From the NCBI GenBank assembly GCA_030697555.1, contig JAUYPV010000087.1:1-55518 (forward strand): a stretch of DNA of 55,518 nt, read 5' to 3'. The notes beneath the pieces are model-generated. The model saw nothing but the letters and a program-made list of their open reading frames with translations, had not been told where the DNA came from and searched no databases. Every line of letters starts with the position of its first letter. Within the stretch, counting starts at the first letter, position 1. This stretch comes from Hyphomonadaceae bacterium (GTDB lineage: Bacteria > Pseudomonadota > Alphaproteobacteria > Caulobacterales > Hyphomonadaceae). Shown piece by piece: positions 44,320-53,269 of the stretch. Both the position numbers and the translations under genes were made by a program.

Positions 44320-45354
44320 ATGTTCGACAATACCGCCTTCGCGGGCCATGAGAGCGCCCATCATTTCTTCGATGCGAAGACGGGGCTTCGGGCGATCATC
44401 GTGATCCATTCGACGGTGCGCGGGCCCGCGGGCGGCGGATGCCGGATGTGGAGTTATGCGACGGCGGACGATGCGCTTGTCGATGCGCTGCGGCTGTCCG
44501 AAGGCATGAGCTACAAGAACGCCATGGCCGACCTGCCGCTGGGCGGCGGCAAGGCCGTGATCTGGGGCAACTCCAAGACCGACAAGACGCCGGAGATGTT
44601 CCGCGCGCTGGGCCGCGCGATCGAAAGCCTGAACGGCAAATACTGGTCGGCGGAAGATGTCGGCGTGTCGGTAGCCGATATGGCCTATGCGGCGGAAGAG
44701 ACGAAGTACGTTGCAGGCCTTTCGACGGGGAAAGCCGCGAGCGGCGATCCGTCGCCGGTCACCGCCAAGGGCGTCTTCCTCGGCATCAAGGCGTGCGCGC
44801 TGCGCGCGTTCGGAACGGACGATCTCAACGGCCGGCACGTGGCGGCGCAGGGCGTAGGTCACGTCGGCGGCTATGTCTGCGATCATCTGGCGAAGGCCGG
44901 CGCGAAGCTGACCATTGCCGACGTGAACCAGGACACGCTCAACAGCGTGGCGAAGGCGACTGGCGCGAAGATTGTGGCGCCCGATGAGATCTACGACGTG
45001 GCGGCGGATATCTTCTCGCCCAACGCGCTGGGCGCCATCGTCAACCCGAAGACCATCGACCGAATCAAGGCAAAGGTGATCGCCGGCGGCGCCAACAACC
45101 AGCTCTCCACGCCCGACATGGGCGACAAGCTGCGCGAGAAGGGCGTGCTCTACGCCCCGGACTACGTGATCAACGGCGGCGGCATCATCAATATCGCGGC
45201 GGAAATCTCCGGCAATTACGATCCGGCGTGGGTAGAGGGCAAAGTCCAGCGGCTGGTGGAGACGCTCGGCGAGGTGCTGGATCAGGCCCAGCGCGAGGGG
45301 CGCTCGACCAACCGAGTGGCCGACGAGATGGCGATCGAGCGCATCGCGCGCTAG
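44320..45354 (+). CDS. Leucine-type amino acid dehydrogenase
   Basis: 344-residue Glu/Leu/Phe/Val dehydrogenase family enzyme that reversibly deaminates a branched-chain amino acid with NAD+. Visible are the GPAGGGCRMW substrate region, the catalytic Lys in LPLGGGKAVIWG (K78), the NAD-binding GVGHVGGYVCDHLAKAGAKL, and the terminal ANNQLSTPDMGDKL. The shorter length fits leucine/valine rather than glutamate dehydrogenases. Substrate choice is inferred. Confidence 0.92.
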   Translation: MFDNTAFAGHESAHHFFDAKTGLRAIIVIHSTVRGPAGGGCRMWSYATADDALVDALRLSEGMSYKNAMADLPLGGGKAVIWGNSKTDKTPEMFRALGRAIESLNGKYWSAEDVGVSVADMAYAAEETKYVAGLSTGKAASGDPSPVTAKGVFLGIKACALRAFGTDDLNGRHVAAQGVGHVGGYVCDHLAKAGAKLTIADVNQDTLNSVAKATGAKIVAPDEIYDVAADIFSPNALGAIVNPKTIDRIKAKVIAGGANNQLSTPDMGDKLREKGVLYAPDYVINGGGIINIAAEISGNYDPAWVEGKVQRLVETLGEVLDQAQREGRSTNRVADEMAIERIAR

Positions 45355-45398
45355 TCACGTCCCGCATGAATGGGCGATGACTGCTTTGCTCATCGACC

Positions 45399-45410
45399 GA
45401 ACTGCAGTTC
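45399..45410. promoter_or_regulatory. 12-bp palindrome upstream of the curlin cluster
   Basis: GAACTGCAGTTC is perfectly self-complementary and lies 110 bp before the first curlin gene. A regulator site is possible; nothing else marks it. Confidence 0.3.
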
Positions 45411-45519
45411 ATCCGCCTACTGAACAACGCGTTCAAGTCCGGTTGGGCTTGCAACGCCGAAGCTCCATTCGTGTCGAGCGCAAGAGAGTCAGCGCGAGAC
45501 TTAACTTGGAGCTTGAATC

Positions 45520-46026
45520 ATGAAGCGCACCATTCTTACGGCCATCGCTGTCGCCCTTCTTGCGACGACAGGCGTAGCCGAGGCCCAAAGCCGGAACCGC
45601 ACGAAGATCGACCAGCAAGGCTACGGCCACGGCGCCGCCGCATCCCAGCAGGGCGACCGCAACGGAACTGTCGTGATGCAATCCGGCCGCGGGCACTACG
45701 CCCGCGGTGTTCAGGAGGGCTACAACAACTTCCTGCGCATGGATCAGTACGGCACGCGCAACCGGGTGACCACCGAACAGCGCGGGCACGACAACCTTGC
45801 CGTCACCGGCCAGGACGGCCTCGCCCTCAATTCTGTCACGGTTCAGACGGGCCGCGGCAACGTTGCCGGCACGGCCCAGTTCGGCACGGACCATCACGCC
45901 GTAACGGACCAGGACGGCGTCCACAACAGCTCGGCGATCATCCAATCCGGCAACGGCCAGGATGTGGAAGTGCGCCAGCGCGGCGAGGGCAACATCTCCG
46001 TCGTCGTGCAGAGCGGCTGGAATTAA
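45520..46026 (+). CDS. Curlin-repeat protein (CsgA-like amyloid subunit)
   Basis: 168 residues. A signal peptide (MKRTILTAIAVALLATTGVA) precedes twelve complete 11-residue units that each begin Q-x-G, plus a terminal QSGWN, with no break in register. Examples are QTGRGNVAGTA, QFGTDHHAVTD and QSGNGQDVEVR. This is the curlin beta-solenoid pattern, so it is a likely extracellular amyloid fibre subunit. It is the first of three genes in the cluster; no csgG, csgE or csgF homologue is in view. Confidence 0.88.
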   Translation: MKRTILTAIAVALLATTGVAEAQSRNRTKIDQQGYGHGAAASQQGDRNGTVVMQSGRGHYARGVQEGYNNFLRMDQYGTRNRVTTEQRGHDNLAVTGQDGLALNSVTVQTGRGNVAGTAQFGTDHHAVTDQDGVHNSSAIIQSGNGQDVEVRQRGEGNISVVVQSGWN

Positions 46027-46089
46027 GCGGGAACCGGCGCGGGAGGAGGTTTCCTCCCGCGCTCTTCCGCTCTCTCGAGGAGCAGATCC

Positions 46090-46647
46090 ATGACCAACCA
46101 ACCCAGGCATCTCGCAATCCTTCTGGCGGCCACGGCAATCGCGGCGTGTTCGTCCCCGCAATCTGCCGTCGACCCGGCGCCGGCGATCGCCTCGATCGGT
46201 CTGGCGCCTCTCGCGCCTGAACCGGCCGCGCCTACGCCGCTTGCGGCGGACCGGCCTGTCGTCGAGCCCGCGCCTGAATTGGCGCTGGCGCCCGAAGTCG
46301 CGCCTGCGCCTTTGACGAAGCCATTGCCTGCGCCCGCACCGCTTCGTCAGGCGCGCGCCACGACTTGCGATGTCGTCGTCGAACGCACGCGGAACGGCGT
46401 GCTGCTGACTGCGCTGGCGCGCGTCGACCGCCCGGCGGCGGGTGACTATTCGTTCGTGATCACCAAGAGCGGCGGCGGCAACTCGTCCGACATCAACCAG
46501 GGCGGGCCTTTCAAGGGCGGCGGCGGCAAGTCTGTCGAACTGGGCGCCTCCGAAATCTCGCTTGAGCGCGGCTCGTCCTACCGCGCGACGCTCACGCTTA
46601 CCTCGCAAGACGGTCGAGAAATCTGCCGCCGCACTGTCAGGTCCTGA
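46090..46647 (+). CDS. csgH: CsgH-like curli chaperone/inhibitor, predicted lipoprotein
   Basis: 185 residues. A signal peptide with lipobox IAAC is followed by an Ala/Pro-rich linker (about residues 27-90) and then a beta-sandwich domain with the CsgH hallmark TKSGGGNSSDINQGG and paired Cys (TTCDVVVER and GREICRRT). CsgH is the alphaproteobacterial counterpart of CsgC, which stops curli subunits polymerising in the periplasm. A lipid anchor and long linker would be unusual for that family. GAGGAG precedes the ATG. It lies between the two curlin genes. Confidence 0.85.
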   Translation: MTNQPRHLAILLAATAIAACSSPQSAVDPAPAIASIGLAPLAPEPAAPTPLAADRPVVEPAPELALAPEVAPAPLTKPLPAPAPLRQARATTCDVVVERTRNGVLLTALARVDRPAAGDYSFVITKSGGGNSSDINQGGPFKGGGGKSVELGASEISLERGSSYRATLTLTSQDGREICRRTVRS

Positions 46648-46670
46648 TCCAGCGATTCCGGGAGTCTTCC

Positions 46671-47201
46671 ATGCTGAAGCCGATCAAATCCTGTCTGCTG
46701 GCCTGCGTGTGTCTGCTGGGCGCGGCCAACGCCTATGCCGAGGGCAATCGCGGGCGGCCTCAAGGCAATTATCCGAAGCTGTTCGCTGGCCAGCAGGACG
46801 ACGACCGGCGCGCGCCAAGGAACCGGTCGAAAATGGATCAACATGGGCGGGGCAACGAGGCGTCGGCCGTCCAGAGCGGTCAGGCGAACGCCAGCCAGAT
46901 TGCGCAGAACGGCGAGCAGAACACCGGCACGGTGACGCAGACCGGGACCAACAACCTGGGCTCGATTCGCCAGATCGGCTTCGGCAACAACGCCGGTATT
47001 GCCCAGGCCGGAAACGACAACACGGCCTGCATCATCCAGATCGGCCGCCGGCTCGATACGGGCGTCGTCCAGAGCGGCAGCGGCATGTCGTCTGGAGTCC
47101 TGCAAACCCGCAAAGGGACGAAGGATATCCCGCCCGAACTCTGCCTCATTGCCGATGAGGCACTGATTCACCTCAAGAGTTCGGTGAAGCGTTCGAAATG
47201 A
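46671..47201 (+). CDS. Second curlin-repeat protein (CsgB-like candidate)
   Basis: 176 residues. A signal peptide (LLACVCLLGAANAYA) and a polar segment precede eight 11-residue Q-x-G units, such as QTGTNNLGSIR, QIGFGNNAGIA and QAGNDNTACII. Two cysteines (in NTACII and ELCLI) and a 25-residue non-repeat C-terminus distinguish it from the first curlin gene. The shorter repeat array suggests a minor or nucleator subunit, by analogy with CsgB, but this is inference. GGGAG precedes the ATG. Confidence 0.83.
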   Translation: MLKPIKSCLLACVCLLGAANAYAEGNRGRPQGNYPKLFAGQQDDDRRAPRNRSKMDQHGRGNEASAVQSGQANASQIAQNGEQNTGTVTQTGTNNLGSIRQIGFGNNAGIAQAGNDNTACIIQIGRRLDTGVVQSGSGMSSGVLQTRKGTKDIPPELCLIADEALIHLKSSVKRSK

Positions 47202-47470
47202 CTGCGCAAAACCGGCATATGGCAAAAAAGCCGAGCCACGCACACCAGCCGGGCCGCGCAGTAGATTCTTGTTCGCGGCATAGGCGAATCCCACTGACTT
47301 AACGGCTCGTAATGTGCTTTGTTGCGTTGCAGCGAGAACGCACTGCCGAACTATCTGGCGTGTTGCTTGCTGAGGGGGCTTTGCCGCTACGGTAAATGCG
47401 GCAGGATCATTAGCGACAACAGGCGGCGGCCAACGAGTCGCCGTCAGTAGTGTGGGGCTTCGGGGGTCGG

Positions 47471-47752
47471 ATGTCTGAAGTCGTACTCCAGATAAGTGCT
47501 GACGAAAGCGGCGACGGCGCGCGTCTCAGCCACGCGCTCGATGCATTCGCGAAATGGAGTTCGGACACGGGTCTGAGCACCGATTCAGGCGATGCACCGG
47601 ACATTATGATGATGACCGAGTATTCGGGCGGGGCGATGCGCCGGAAACTGGTTTTCCAGAATCGCGACCATGCCGCCCGCTTTCTCGTCTTCTGGCGGAT
47701 CGAAAAACAGCGCGGGCGTGGACCCGAGCCGATGGTCGCCGCCGGGGGCTGA
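47471..47752 (+). CDS. Small unknown protein, 93 residues
   Basis: Begins MSEVVLQISADESGDG and has PDIMMMTEYSGGAMRRKLVF in the middle. There is no signal peptide or recognised family. The composition looks like real protein, and the strand agrees with both flanking genes. The ribosome-binding site is weak (GGGGTCGG). No other gene is seen in 47202-47470 or 47753-47981. Confidence 0.5.
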   Translation: MSEVVLQISADESGDGARLSHALDAFAKWSSDTGLSTDSGDAPDIMMMTEYSGGAMRRKLVFQNRDHAARFLVFWRIEKQRGRGPEPMVAAGG

Positions 47753-47981
47753 CGCCCGACTTCTCCACAGGCTTGAACCATACCGGTACAGCCGCCGATC
47801 GCGGGTCTGTGCCTGCGCCATCGCGCGCCGGAACGCGGACATGCTGCGTTGCACTTTCCGCTCACGTAATTGGGGTATTCCGCCGGAGCGCTGTTGCACG
47901 CCAATTCGGCGACGAGAGCTGAGCTGGGTCTTCGGATAAGGCCGTGCTGGCCCTCCGCGCCCGCGGCGATATAGAGGCGTG

Positions 47982-49163
47982 ATGTCCGCAACCTCGGCAA
48001 GAAGGAACAGCGCAGTCCGCGTCGCCGTGATCGGCGGCGGGGTGATCGGCCTGTCGTGCGCGCTGGAGCTGAAGCGGCGCGGGGCGGAGGTGGTCGTCTA
48101 CGAGCGCGGGATGGAGATCGGGGCGGGCGTGACTTCGCGCTCCGCCGGGATGCTGGGGGCGGCGTTCGAATGGTCGCTGGAGGCGGACGAGCTCGCCATG
48201 GCGGCGTTGGCGCGGCAGGCAGGCGAGATGTGGCCGGACTTCGCGGCGCGGGTGGAGCGCCTGGGCGGCGGCGGGGTGGAGCTGTCGGCGGAAGGCGCGC
48301 TGGTGGTGGCGCGGACGCCGGCCGAGCTGGACTGGCTCGGGGGTATGGCGGCGGCCTGCCAGGCGCGGGACTTACCCGTGCGGCGCCTGGCTGCCGCCGA
48401 GCTGAAGCGCGAAGAACCGGCACTAACGGGAAAAGTACTGGGAGGACTGGAACTGCCGGGAGACCGGCAAGTGGACCCACAAAAACTGCTGCTGCGGCTC
48501 GGAGCGGCGCTTGGCAAGTCGGGTGTGGGCATACGGATGGGACGAGCGATCGAACGCGTGCAGATCGCGTCCGGCTTCCAGATGCAGGATGGCGACAAGT
48601 TCGAACGCGTAGTGCTGGCGACGGGTGCGGGTTCGAAGCCGCGGTTCGTGAGCTGGCAGGGCGACGTCCTGGAGACGGGTCTGCCGGACATCGTGCCAGT
48701 GAAAGGCCAGATGCTGGCGCTCGCGCCAGTGGCAGGCGCGCCCAAGCACGTGGTGCACGCACGGGACGTGTACATCGCGCCGAAAGCACGATGGGTGCTG
48801 GTGGGGGCGACGACGGAACGCGGGAAAGCGGATACAGGCGTGGACCCGGACCAGATCGCGCGGCTAAAGGCGGCGGCGGTGGCGCTGGCCGGCAGGTTGG
48901 CGGACGCGCCGGAGGTGACGGCGTGGGCAGGCGTGCGGCCGGGTACGCCGGACGACAAGCCGCTGATCGGGGAGACAGCGATTCCGGGCGTGTTCGCGGC
49001 CATGGGCCACTATCGCAACGGGATATTGCTGGCGCCGGTCACGGCCGATGTGATCGCCGACCAGGTGCTTGACGGCAAAGTGAGCGGACTGGCCAAGCCG
49101 TTCAGCCCAGGCAGGTTTGACAAGCCGGCCAAGGCGCCGCACTCGCGCTCGTCAAAACACTGA
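47982..49163 (+). CDS. Glycine oxidase-like FAD oxidoreductase (ThiO type)
   Basis: 393 residues of the DAO family. The FAD-binding GxGxxG is in VAVIGGGVIGLSCALELKRRG, and MGHYRNGILLAPVTADVIAD at the C-terminus is typical of ThiO. ThiO oxidises glycine to make the imine used in thiazole synthesis for thiamine. No thiamine genes are adjacent, so another D-amino acid or amine oxidase role is possible. An in-frame GTG directly before the ATG is an alternative start. Confidence 0.82.
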   Translation: MSATSARRNSAVRVAVIGGGVIGLSCALELKRRGAEVVVYERGMEIGAGVTSRSAGMLGAAFEWSLEADELAMAALARQAGEMWPDFAARVERLGGGGVELSAEGALVVARTPAELDWLGGMAAACQARDLPVRRLAAAELKREEPALTGKVLGGLELPGDRQVDPQKLLLRLGAALGKSGVGIRMGRAIERVQIASGFQMQDGDKFERVVLATGAGSKPRFVSWQGDVLETGLPDIVPVKGQMLALAPVAGAPKHVVHARDVYIAPKARWVLVGATTERGKADTGVDPDQIARLKAAAVALAGRLADAPEVTAWAGVRPGTPDDKPLIGETAIPGVFAAMGHYRNGILLAPVTADVIADQVLDGKVSGLAKPFSPGRFDKPAKAPHSRSSKH

Positions 49164-49204
49164 ACTAGGAAGACCGGCACAGCCGGGAGGCTCGGGAGAC
49201 AGAC

Positions 49205-50371
49205 ATGCACAACATCGCGCCGATGACCGAGGACCAGCAGTCGATCCAGGATGCGGTCGCTGCGGTGTGCCGCGAGTTCGACGCCGAGTACTGGCGCAAG
49301 ACGGACGAGACCGGCAAATGGCCGGAAGAATTCACCAAGGCCATGGCCGAGGGCGGCTGGCTTGGGATCGCCATGCCGGAGGAAGTCGGTGGTTCGGGCC
49401 TCGGCCTGAAAGAAGCGTCGATCATGATGCAGACCGTTGCGCGCTCCGGCGCTGGCTTTACGGGGTGCTCGTCGATCCACCTCAACATCTTCGGCGCAAA
49501 GCCGATCGAGAAATTCGGCACGTCCGAGCAGAAGCAGGAATTCCTGCCCAAGATCATCTCGGGCCAGCAGAAGATGTGTTTCGGCGTGACGGAGCCCAAC
49601 TCGGGCCTCGACACATCGAGCCTGCAGACTCGCGCCGAGCGCACCAATTCGGGCTATGTCATCAATGGCCGCAAGATCTGGACAACGGGCGCGCAGCGCG
49701 CCGACAAGATCCTGCTGATCGCGCGCACGACGCCACAGGACAAGGTTGCCAAGCCCTACATGGGTCTGTCGCTGTTCTATTGCGACATGAAGGGCATCGA
49801 CGCGAAGCCGATCCCGAAAATGGGCCGCAAGGCTGTCGAGTGCAACATGCTGTACTTCGACAATGTCGAGATCCCGAAAGAGGCGCTGATCGGGGAAGAA
49901 GGCCAGGGCTTCAAGTATCTGCTGCAGGGGCTGAACCCGGAGCGCGTGCTGTTCGCGGTGGAAGCAATTGGCCTCGGCTTCGCTGCGCTGGAACGTGCAA
50001 CGACTTACGCGAAGGAGCGCGTGGTGTTCGGCCGTCCGATCGGCCAGAACCAAGGCGTGGCGCATCCGCTGGCCAAGTGCTGGGCGGAGCTGAGCGCCGC
50101 CGAACTGCTCGCCTACAAGGCCGCGGACCTTTACGACAAAGGTCTTGAGTGCGGAGCGGAAGCCAACGCCGCGAAGTATCTGGGCGCCGAGTATGGCTTC
50201 AACGCCTGCGAAGCTTCGGTGCTGGCGCATGGCGGCATGGGCTACGCGAAGGAATACGACGTCGAGCGCTATATGCGCGAGGCGATGATCGCGCGTATCG
50301 CCCCGGTGAGCCGCGAGATGATCCTCAACTTCATCAGCGAGCGCGTGCTGGGCCTGCCGAAGAGCTACTGA
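49205..50371 (+). CDS. Acyl-CoA dehydrogenase
   Basis: 388-residue flavoprotein catalysing the first step of beta-oxidation or branched-chain breakdown. Visible are CFGVTEPNSGLDTSSLQT, INGRKIWTTGA and AHGGMGYAKEYDVERYMREA. The usual C-terminal EGT catalytic Glu is absent. Glu246, in LNPERVLFAVEA, matches the position used in isovaleryl-CoA dehydrogenase. The C-terminal IAPVSREMILNFI occurs in a distinct bacterial subgroup. The substrate is unknown. GGGAGA precedes the ATG. Its end overlaps the convergent gene by 38 bp. Confidence 0.93.
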   Translation: MHNIAPMTEDQQSIQDAVAAVCREFDAEYWRKTDETGKWPEEFTKAMAEGGWLGIAMPEEVGGSGLGLKEASIMMQTVARSGAGFTGCSSIHLNIFGAKPIEKFGTSEQKQEFLPKIISGQQKMCFGVTEPNSGLDTSSLQTRAERTNSGYVINGRKIWTTGAQRADKILLIARTTPQDKVAKPYMGLSLFYCDMKGIDAKPIPKMGRKAVECNMLYFDNVEIPKEALIGEEGQGFKYLLQGLNPERVLFAVEAIGLGFAALERATTYAKERVVFGRPIGQNQGVAHPLAKCWAELSAAELLAYKAADLYDKGLECGAEANAAKYLGAEYGFNACEASVLAHGGMGYAKEYDVERYMREAMIARIAPVSREMILNFISERVLGLPKSY

Positions 50372-50987
50372 GCTTCGCTATCGACGCTTCCGCCTTGGCG
50401 CGCTCTTCCGGCGTGATCTGGTAGGGCACGGCGATTGGCTTGCCGGTGGCCGGATCGAAGAGTGGCGTGTTGCGCCAGTCGCCGTTGAGGCGGGCGTTCA
50501 TTTCGCGGGTGAGCATGCGCCAGAGGATGGCGGGGATGCTGGCGTCTTTCCTGTCCGATACATCGCCGGCTGCAAACTTGCGCCAGACAATTCCGAGCGA
50601 TGGGCCGAGGAGCGCGTCGGCCTGTTTCGGGTCGGTGTTCGCCAGTAGCAGTACGAAGAAGGACCGCTGTCCGGTGTCGAAAGTGGCGAACAGCGGCGTC
50701 GAGCAGCAGGCGGCGTACCAGCGCAGCGCCGGGCGCATTGCAAGTTTCGCGACCTTCATGGAGGCGAGCTTGTCGAGGCCGCGTGTGATCCTGAGGCGCG
50801 AGGCATTGGTCTGGTAGGCGGCGGTGCCGCCGGCAGGGTCAAGCATATCGGCGCGGCCGAGATGGTGGGCGTAGGCCTGACAGTCGTCGCAATGACAGAC
50901 ATAGCGGAGGCCGGTCCTGGCTGATGCGTCGTGCAGGACGCCGGCCACGGATCCACAGCGGCACTGGAAGACCAGATCGTTTGCCAT
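50334..50987 (-). CDS. DUF6151/GFA-like zinc-binding protein
   Basis: 217 residues with Cys clusters QCRCGS, VCHCDDCQAY and a later WYAACCSTP, resembling glutathione-dependent formaldehyde-activating (GFA) folds and DUF6151. Zinc binding is likely and function unknown. ATG 50987 was preferred over 50999 or 51023, as it leaves the first Cys cluster at the N-terminus. It overlaps the acyl-CoA dehydrogenase 3' end by 38 bp on the opposite strand. Confidence 0.75.
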   Translation of the reverse strand: MANDLVFQCRCGSVAGVLHDASARTGLRYVCHCDDCQAYAHHLGRADMLDPAGGTAAYQTNASRLRITRGLDKLASMKVAKLAMRPALRWYAACCSTPLFATFDTGQRSFFVLLLANTDPKQADALLGPSLGIVWRKFAAGDVSDRKDASIPAILWRMLTREMNARLNGDWRNTPLFDPATGKPIAVPYQITPEERAKAEASIAKLSSSSAGPARAR

Positions 50988-51118
50988 CGGCGCTGACATA
51001 GCGACGTCGCGCGTCGAGAACAACCGGTAACCAAGGCGGCGTGGTTTTGGACGATGCGCGCCACTGTTTGTTAAGCGAGACCTGTTGCAATTCTGCCTGT
51101 CTGGCGGGAGGGCGGCGC

Positions 51119-51694
51119 GTGCTCGGGATAAGCAGGAAAAAGAAGCTTGAGGTCGGCGTTACGGCGCAAATGAATGCGCGGCTGCAGCCGATGCATCGGG
51201 GGCATTTTGAAGATCCGCTTCATGATGCGCTCGAGCAGCGCGGGATCGGTGAAGTTACCGGCGGCGGCACGCAATTGGCGGACGAGCCGGCGGGCATCGC
51301 CTATTGCGACATCGAGATCTATCTCGCGGACGATGCCCAGACGACGATCGATGCCGTGATCGGCGAGCTGAACAGGCTCGGCGCGCCCAAGGGTTCGAAG
51401 CTGATGCTGAATGGCCGCCAGATTCCGTTCGGCGTGCATGAGGGGCTGGCGGTGTTCCTCAACGGGATGGATCTGCCGGACGAGATCTACAAGACATCCG
51501 ACGTCAACCACGTGATCGAAGAGTGCGAGCGGCTGATGGCCGGCGGCGGGAAGATGCTGAGCTTCTGGGAGGGCTCGAAGGACACCGGGCTCTACTTTTA
51601 CGGACCGTCGTTCGCGCAGATGAAGGCGGCGATTGCGGCGTTCCTCGAGAGCTACCCGCTTTGCCAGAAGTGTCGCGTGGAACAGATCGCCTAG
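51119..51694 (+). CDS. Unknown protein, 191 residues
   Basis: No family recognised. The first part is charged (GISRKKKLEVGV), followed by alpha/beta segments with PHGHFEDPLHD-like and FGVHEGLAVFLNGMDLPDE blocks and a C-terminal CQKCR pair. The GTG at 51119 is chosen because GGGAGGG precedes it; an ATG at 51170 is also possible. It is cytoplasmic by composition. Confidence 0.6.
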   Translation: MLGISRKKKLEVGVTAQMNARLQPMHRGHFEDPLHDALEQRGIGEVTGGGTQLADEPAGIAYCDIEIYLADDAQTTIDAVIGELNRLGAPKGSKLMLNGRQIPFGVHEGLAVFLNGMDLPDEIYKTSDVNHVIEECERLMAGGGKMLSFWEGSKDTGLYFYGPSFAQMKAAIAAFLESYPLCQKCRVEQIA

Positions 51695-51761
51695 TTAACG
51701 GCACGGCGGTTTACCAACCGGCATCGCACCGATAGCGTGGCTCGTTACAGGACGAGTCATC

Positions 51762-52496
51762 ATGACATCCATACTCATTACCGGAGCGGGCAGCGGCATC
51801 GGCCGTGCGACGGCTGTGGCCTTTGCCAGGGCCGGTTGGGACGTGGCGCTGGTTGGCCGGCGGCGCGACGCGCTGGAAGAGTCGGCGCGGATCGCCGGGT
51901 GCGGGCATGTGCTGCCAGGAGACGTGACGAAGGCGGGCGAGGTGGAGCGCGTGTTCAGCGAGGCCGTGGGCGCGATGGGCCGGCTCGACGTGCTGTTCAA
52001 CAATGCGGGTCGAAGTTCGCGGCCGAAGACGATCGACGAGATGCCGCTGGAAGACTGGCAGGCCGTGCTCGACATCAACCTCTCGGGCGCCGTGATGTGC
52101 GCGCGGGCGGCGTTCGCGCAGATGCGCAGACAGGAGCCGCAAGGCGGGCGGATCATCAACAACGGGTCGATTTCTGCGCATGCGCCGCGGCCCGGCTCGA
52201 CGCCGTATACGGTGACCAAGCATGCGATCACGGGTTTGACCAAGTGCCTGTCGCTGGACGGGCGGCCGTTCAACATCGCCTGCGGGCAGATAGATATCGG
52301 CAATGCGCTGACCGAGATGGCGGCGCAGATTGCCAAGGGCGTGCCGCAGGCTGACGGCCACATCGCGCCGGAAGCGACGATGGACGTCGAGGATGTCGCG
52401 AAAGCGGTGCTAATGATGGCGGGGCTGCCGCTCTCGGCAAACGTGCAGTTCATGACGGTGATGGCGACGAAGATGCCGTTTGTCGGGAGAGGCTGA
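51762..52496 (+). CDS. Short-chain dehydrogenase/reductase
   Basis: 244 residues. The NAD(P) loop TGAGSGIGRATAVA is at the N-terminus, NNAGRSS follows, and the catalytic Ser/Tyr/Lys set is in NNGSISAHAPRPGSTPYTVTK. The C-terminal end (MTVMATKMPFVGRG) and CGQIDIGNALTEMA are characteristic of a common bacterial SDR subgroup. The substrate is unknown. The stop shares a base with the next ATG, so the two SDRs are co-translated. Confidence 0.88.
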   Translation: MTSILITGAGSGIGRATAVAFARAGWDVALVGRRRDALEESARIAGCGHVLPGDVTKAGEVERVFSEAVGAMGRLDVLFNNAGRSSRPKTIDEMPLEDWQAVLDINLSGAVMCARAAFAQMRRQEPQGGRIINNGSISAHAPRPGSTPYTVTKHAITGLTKCLSLDGRPFNIACGQIDIGNALTEMAAQIAKGVPQADGHIAPEATMDVEDVAKAVLMMAGLPLSANVQFMTVMATKMPFVGRG

Positions 52497-53269
52497 TGGG
52501 ACGTGTTGCGGGCAAGGTTGCGCTGGTGACAGGCGCGGCGAGCGGGATTGGACGGGCGAGCGCGATTGCACTGGGGCGGGAGGGCGCCTGTGTTGTGCTT
52601 ACCGATGTGCAGGCGAAGGGCGAGGAGGCTGCGGCCGAAATCCGCAAGGCCGGAGGCAAGGCGCGCTTCCAGATGCAGGATGTGACCAGCGAGGGCGAGT
52701 GGGCGGTTGTCGTTGGCGGGATCGAGAAGGAGTTCGGCCGGCTCGACATCCTGGTGAACAATGCGGGGATCGCGGTCAGCGGGATGGTGACGGACCTCAC
52801 ATTCGACGACTGGAAGCGGCAGCAGTCGGTGAATGTCGACAGCGTGTTTCTCGGAACGCGGGCGGCGCTGCCACTGATGCGGAAGGGTAAGGGCGGATCG
52901 ATTATCAATATTTCCTCCATCGCGGGGCTGCGCGGCGCGCCGAGATTGTCGGCCTATTGCGCCTCCAAGGGAGCGGTGCGGCTGTTCTCGAAGGCAGTGG
53001 CGCTGGAGTGCGCGGCGATCAAGGACGGCGTGCGTGTGAACTCGATCCATCCGGGGATCATCGATACGCCGATCTGGGGCCAGGTCGTGCCGGGTACCAA
53101 CGAGCCGCTCGATCTCGACGCGATGTCGGCTTTCCGCGTGCCATTGGGCGTCAAGGGCGTGCCGGCGGATATTGCCAATGCGGTCGTGTTCCTTGCGAGC
53201 GACGAGAGCCGCTACATCACGGGCGAGGAGATGGTGATTGATGGCGGCCTCACCGTAGGGTCGATCTAG
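52496..53269 (+). CDS. Short-chain dehydrogenase/reductase
   Basis: 257 residues. VTGAASGIGRASAIALG binds the cofactor, NNAGIAVSG is conserved, and the active site is in SSIAGLRGAPRLSAYCASK. The late SDESRYITGEEMVIDGG is typical of the cyclopentanol/glucose 1-dehydrogenase-like group. It is translationally coupled to the preceding SDR (TGATG). Its TAG interlocks with the convergent methyltransferase stop as CTAG (53266-53269). Confidence 0.9.
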   Translation: MGRVAGKVALVTGAASGIGRASAIALGREGACVVLTDVQAKGEEAAAEIRKAGGKARFQMQDVTSEGEWAVVVGGIEKEFGRLDILVNNAGIAVSGMVTDLTFDDWKRQQSVNVDSVFLGTRAALPLMRKGKGGSIINISSIAGLRGAPRLSAYCASKGAVRLFSKAVALECAAIKDGVRVNSIHPGIIDTPIWGQVVPGTNEPLDLDAMSAFRVPLGVKGVPADIANAVVFLASDESRYITGEEMVIDGGLTVGSI

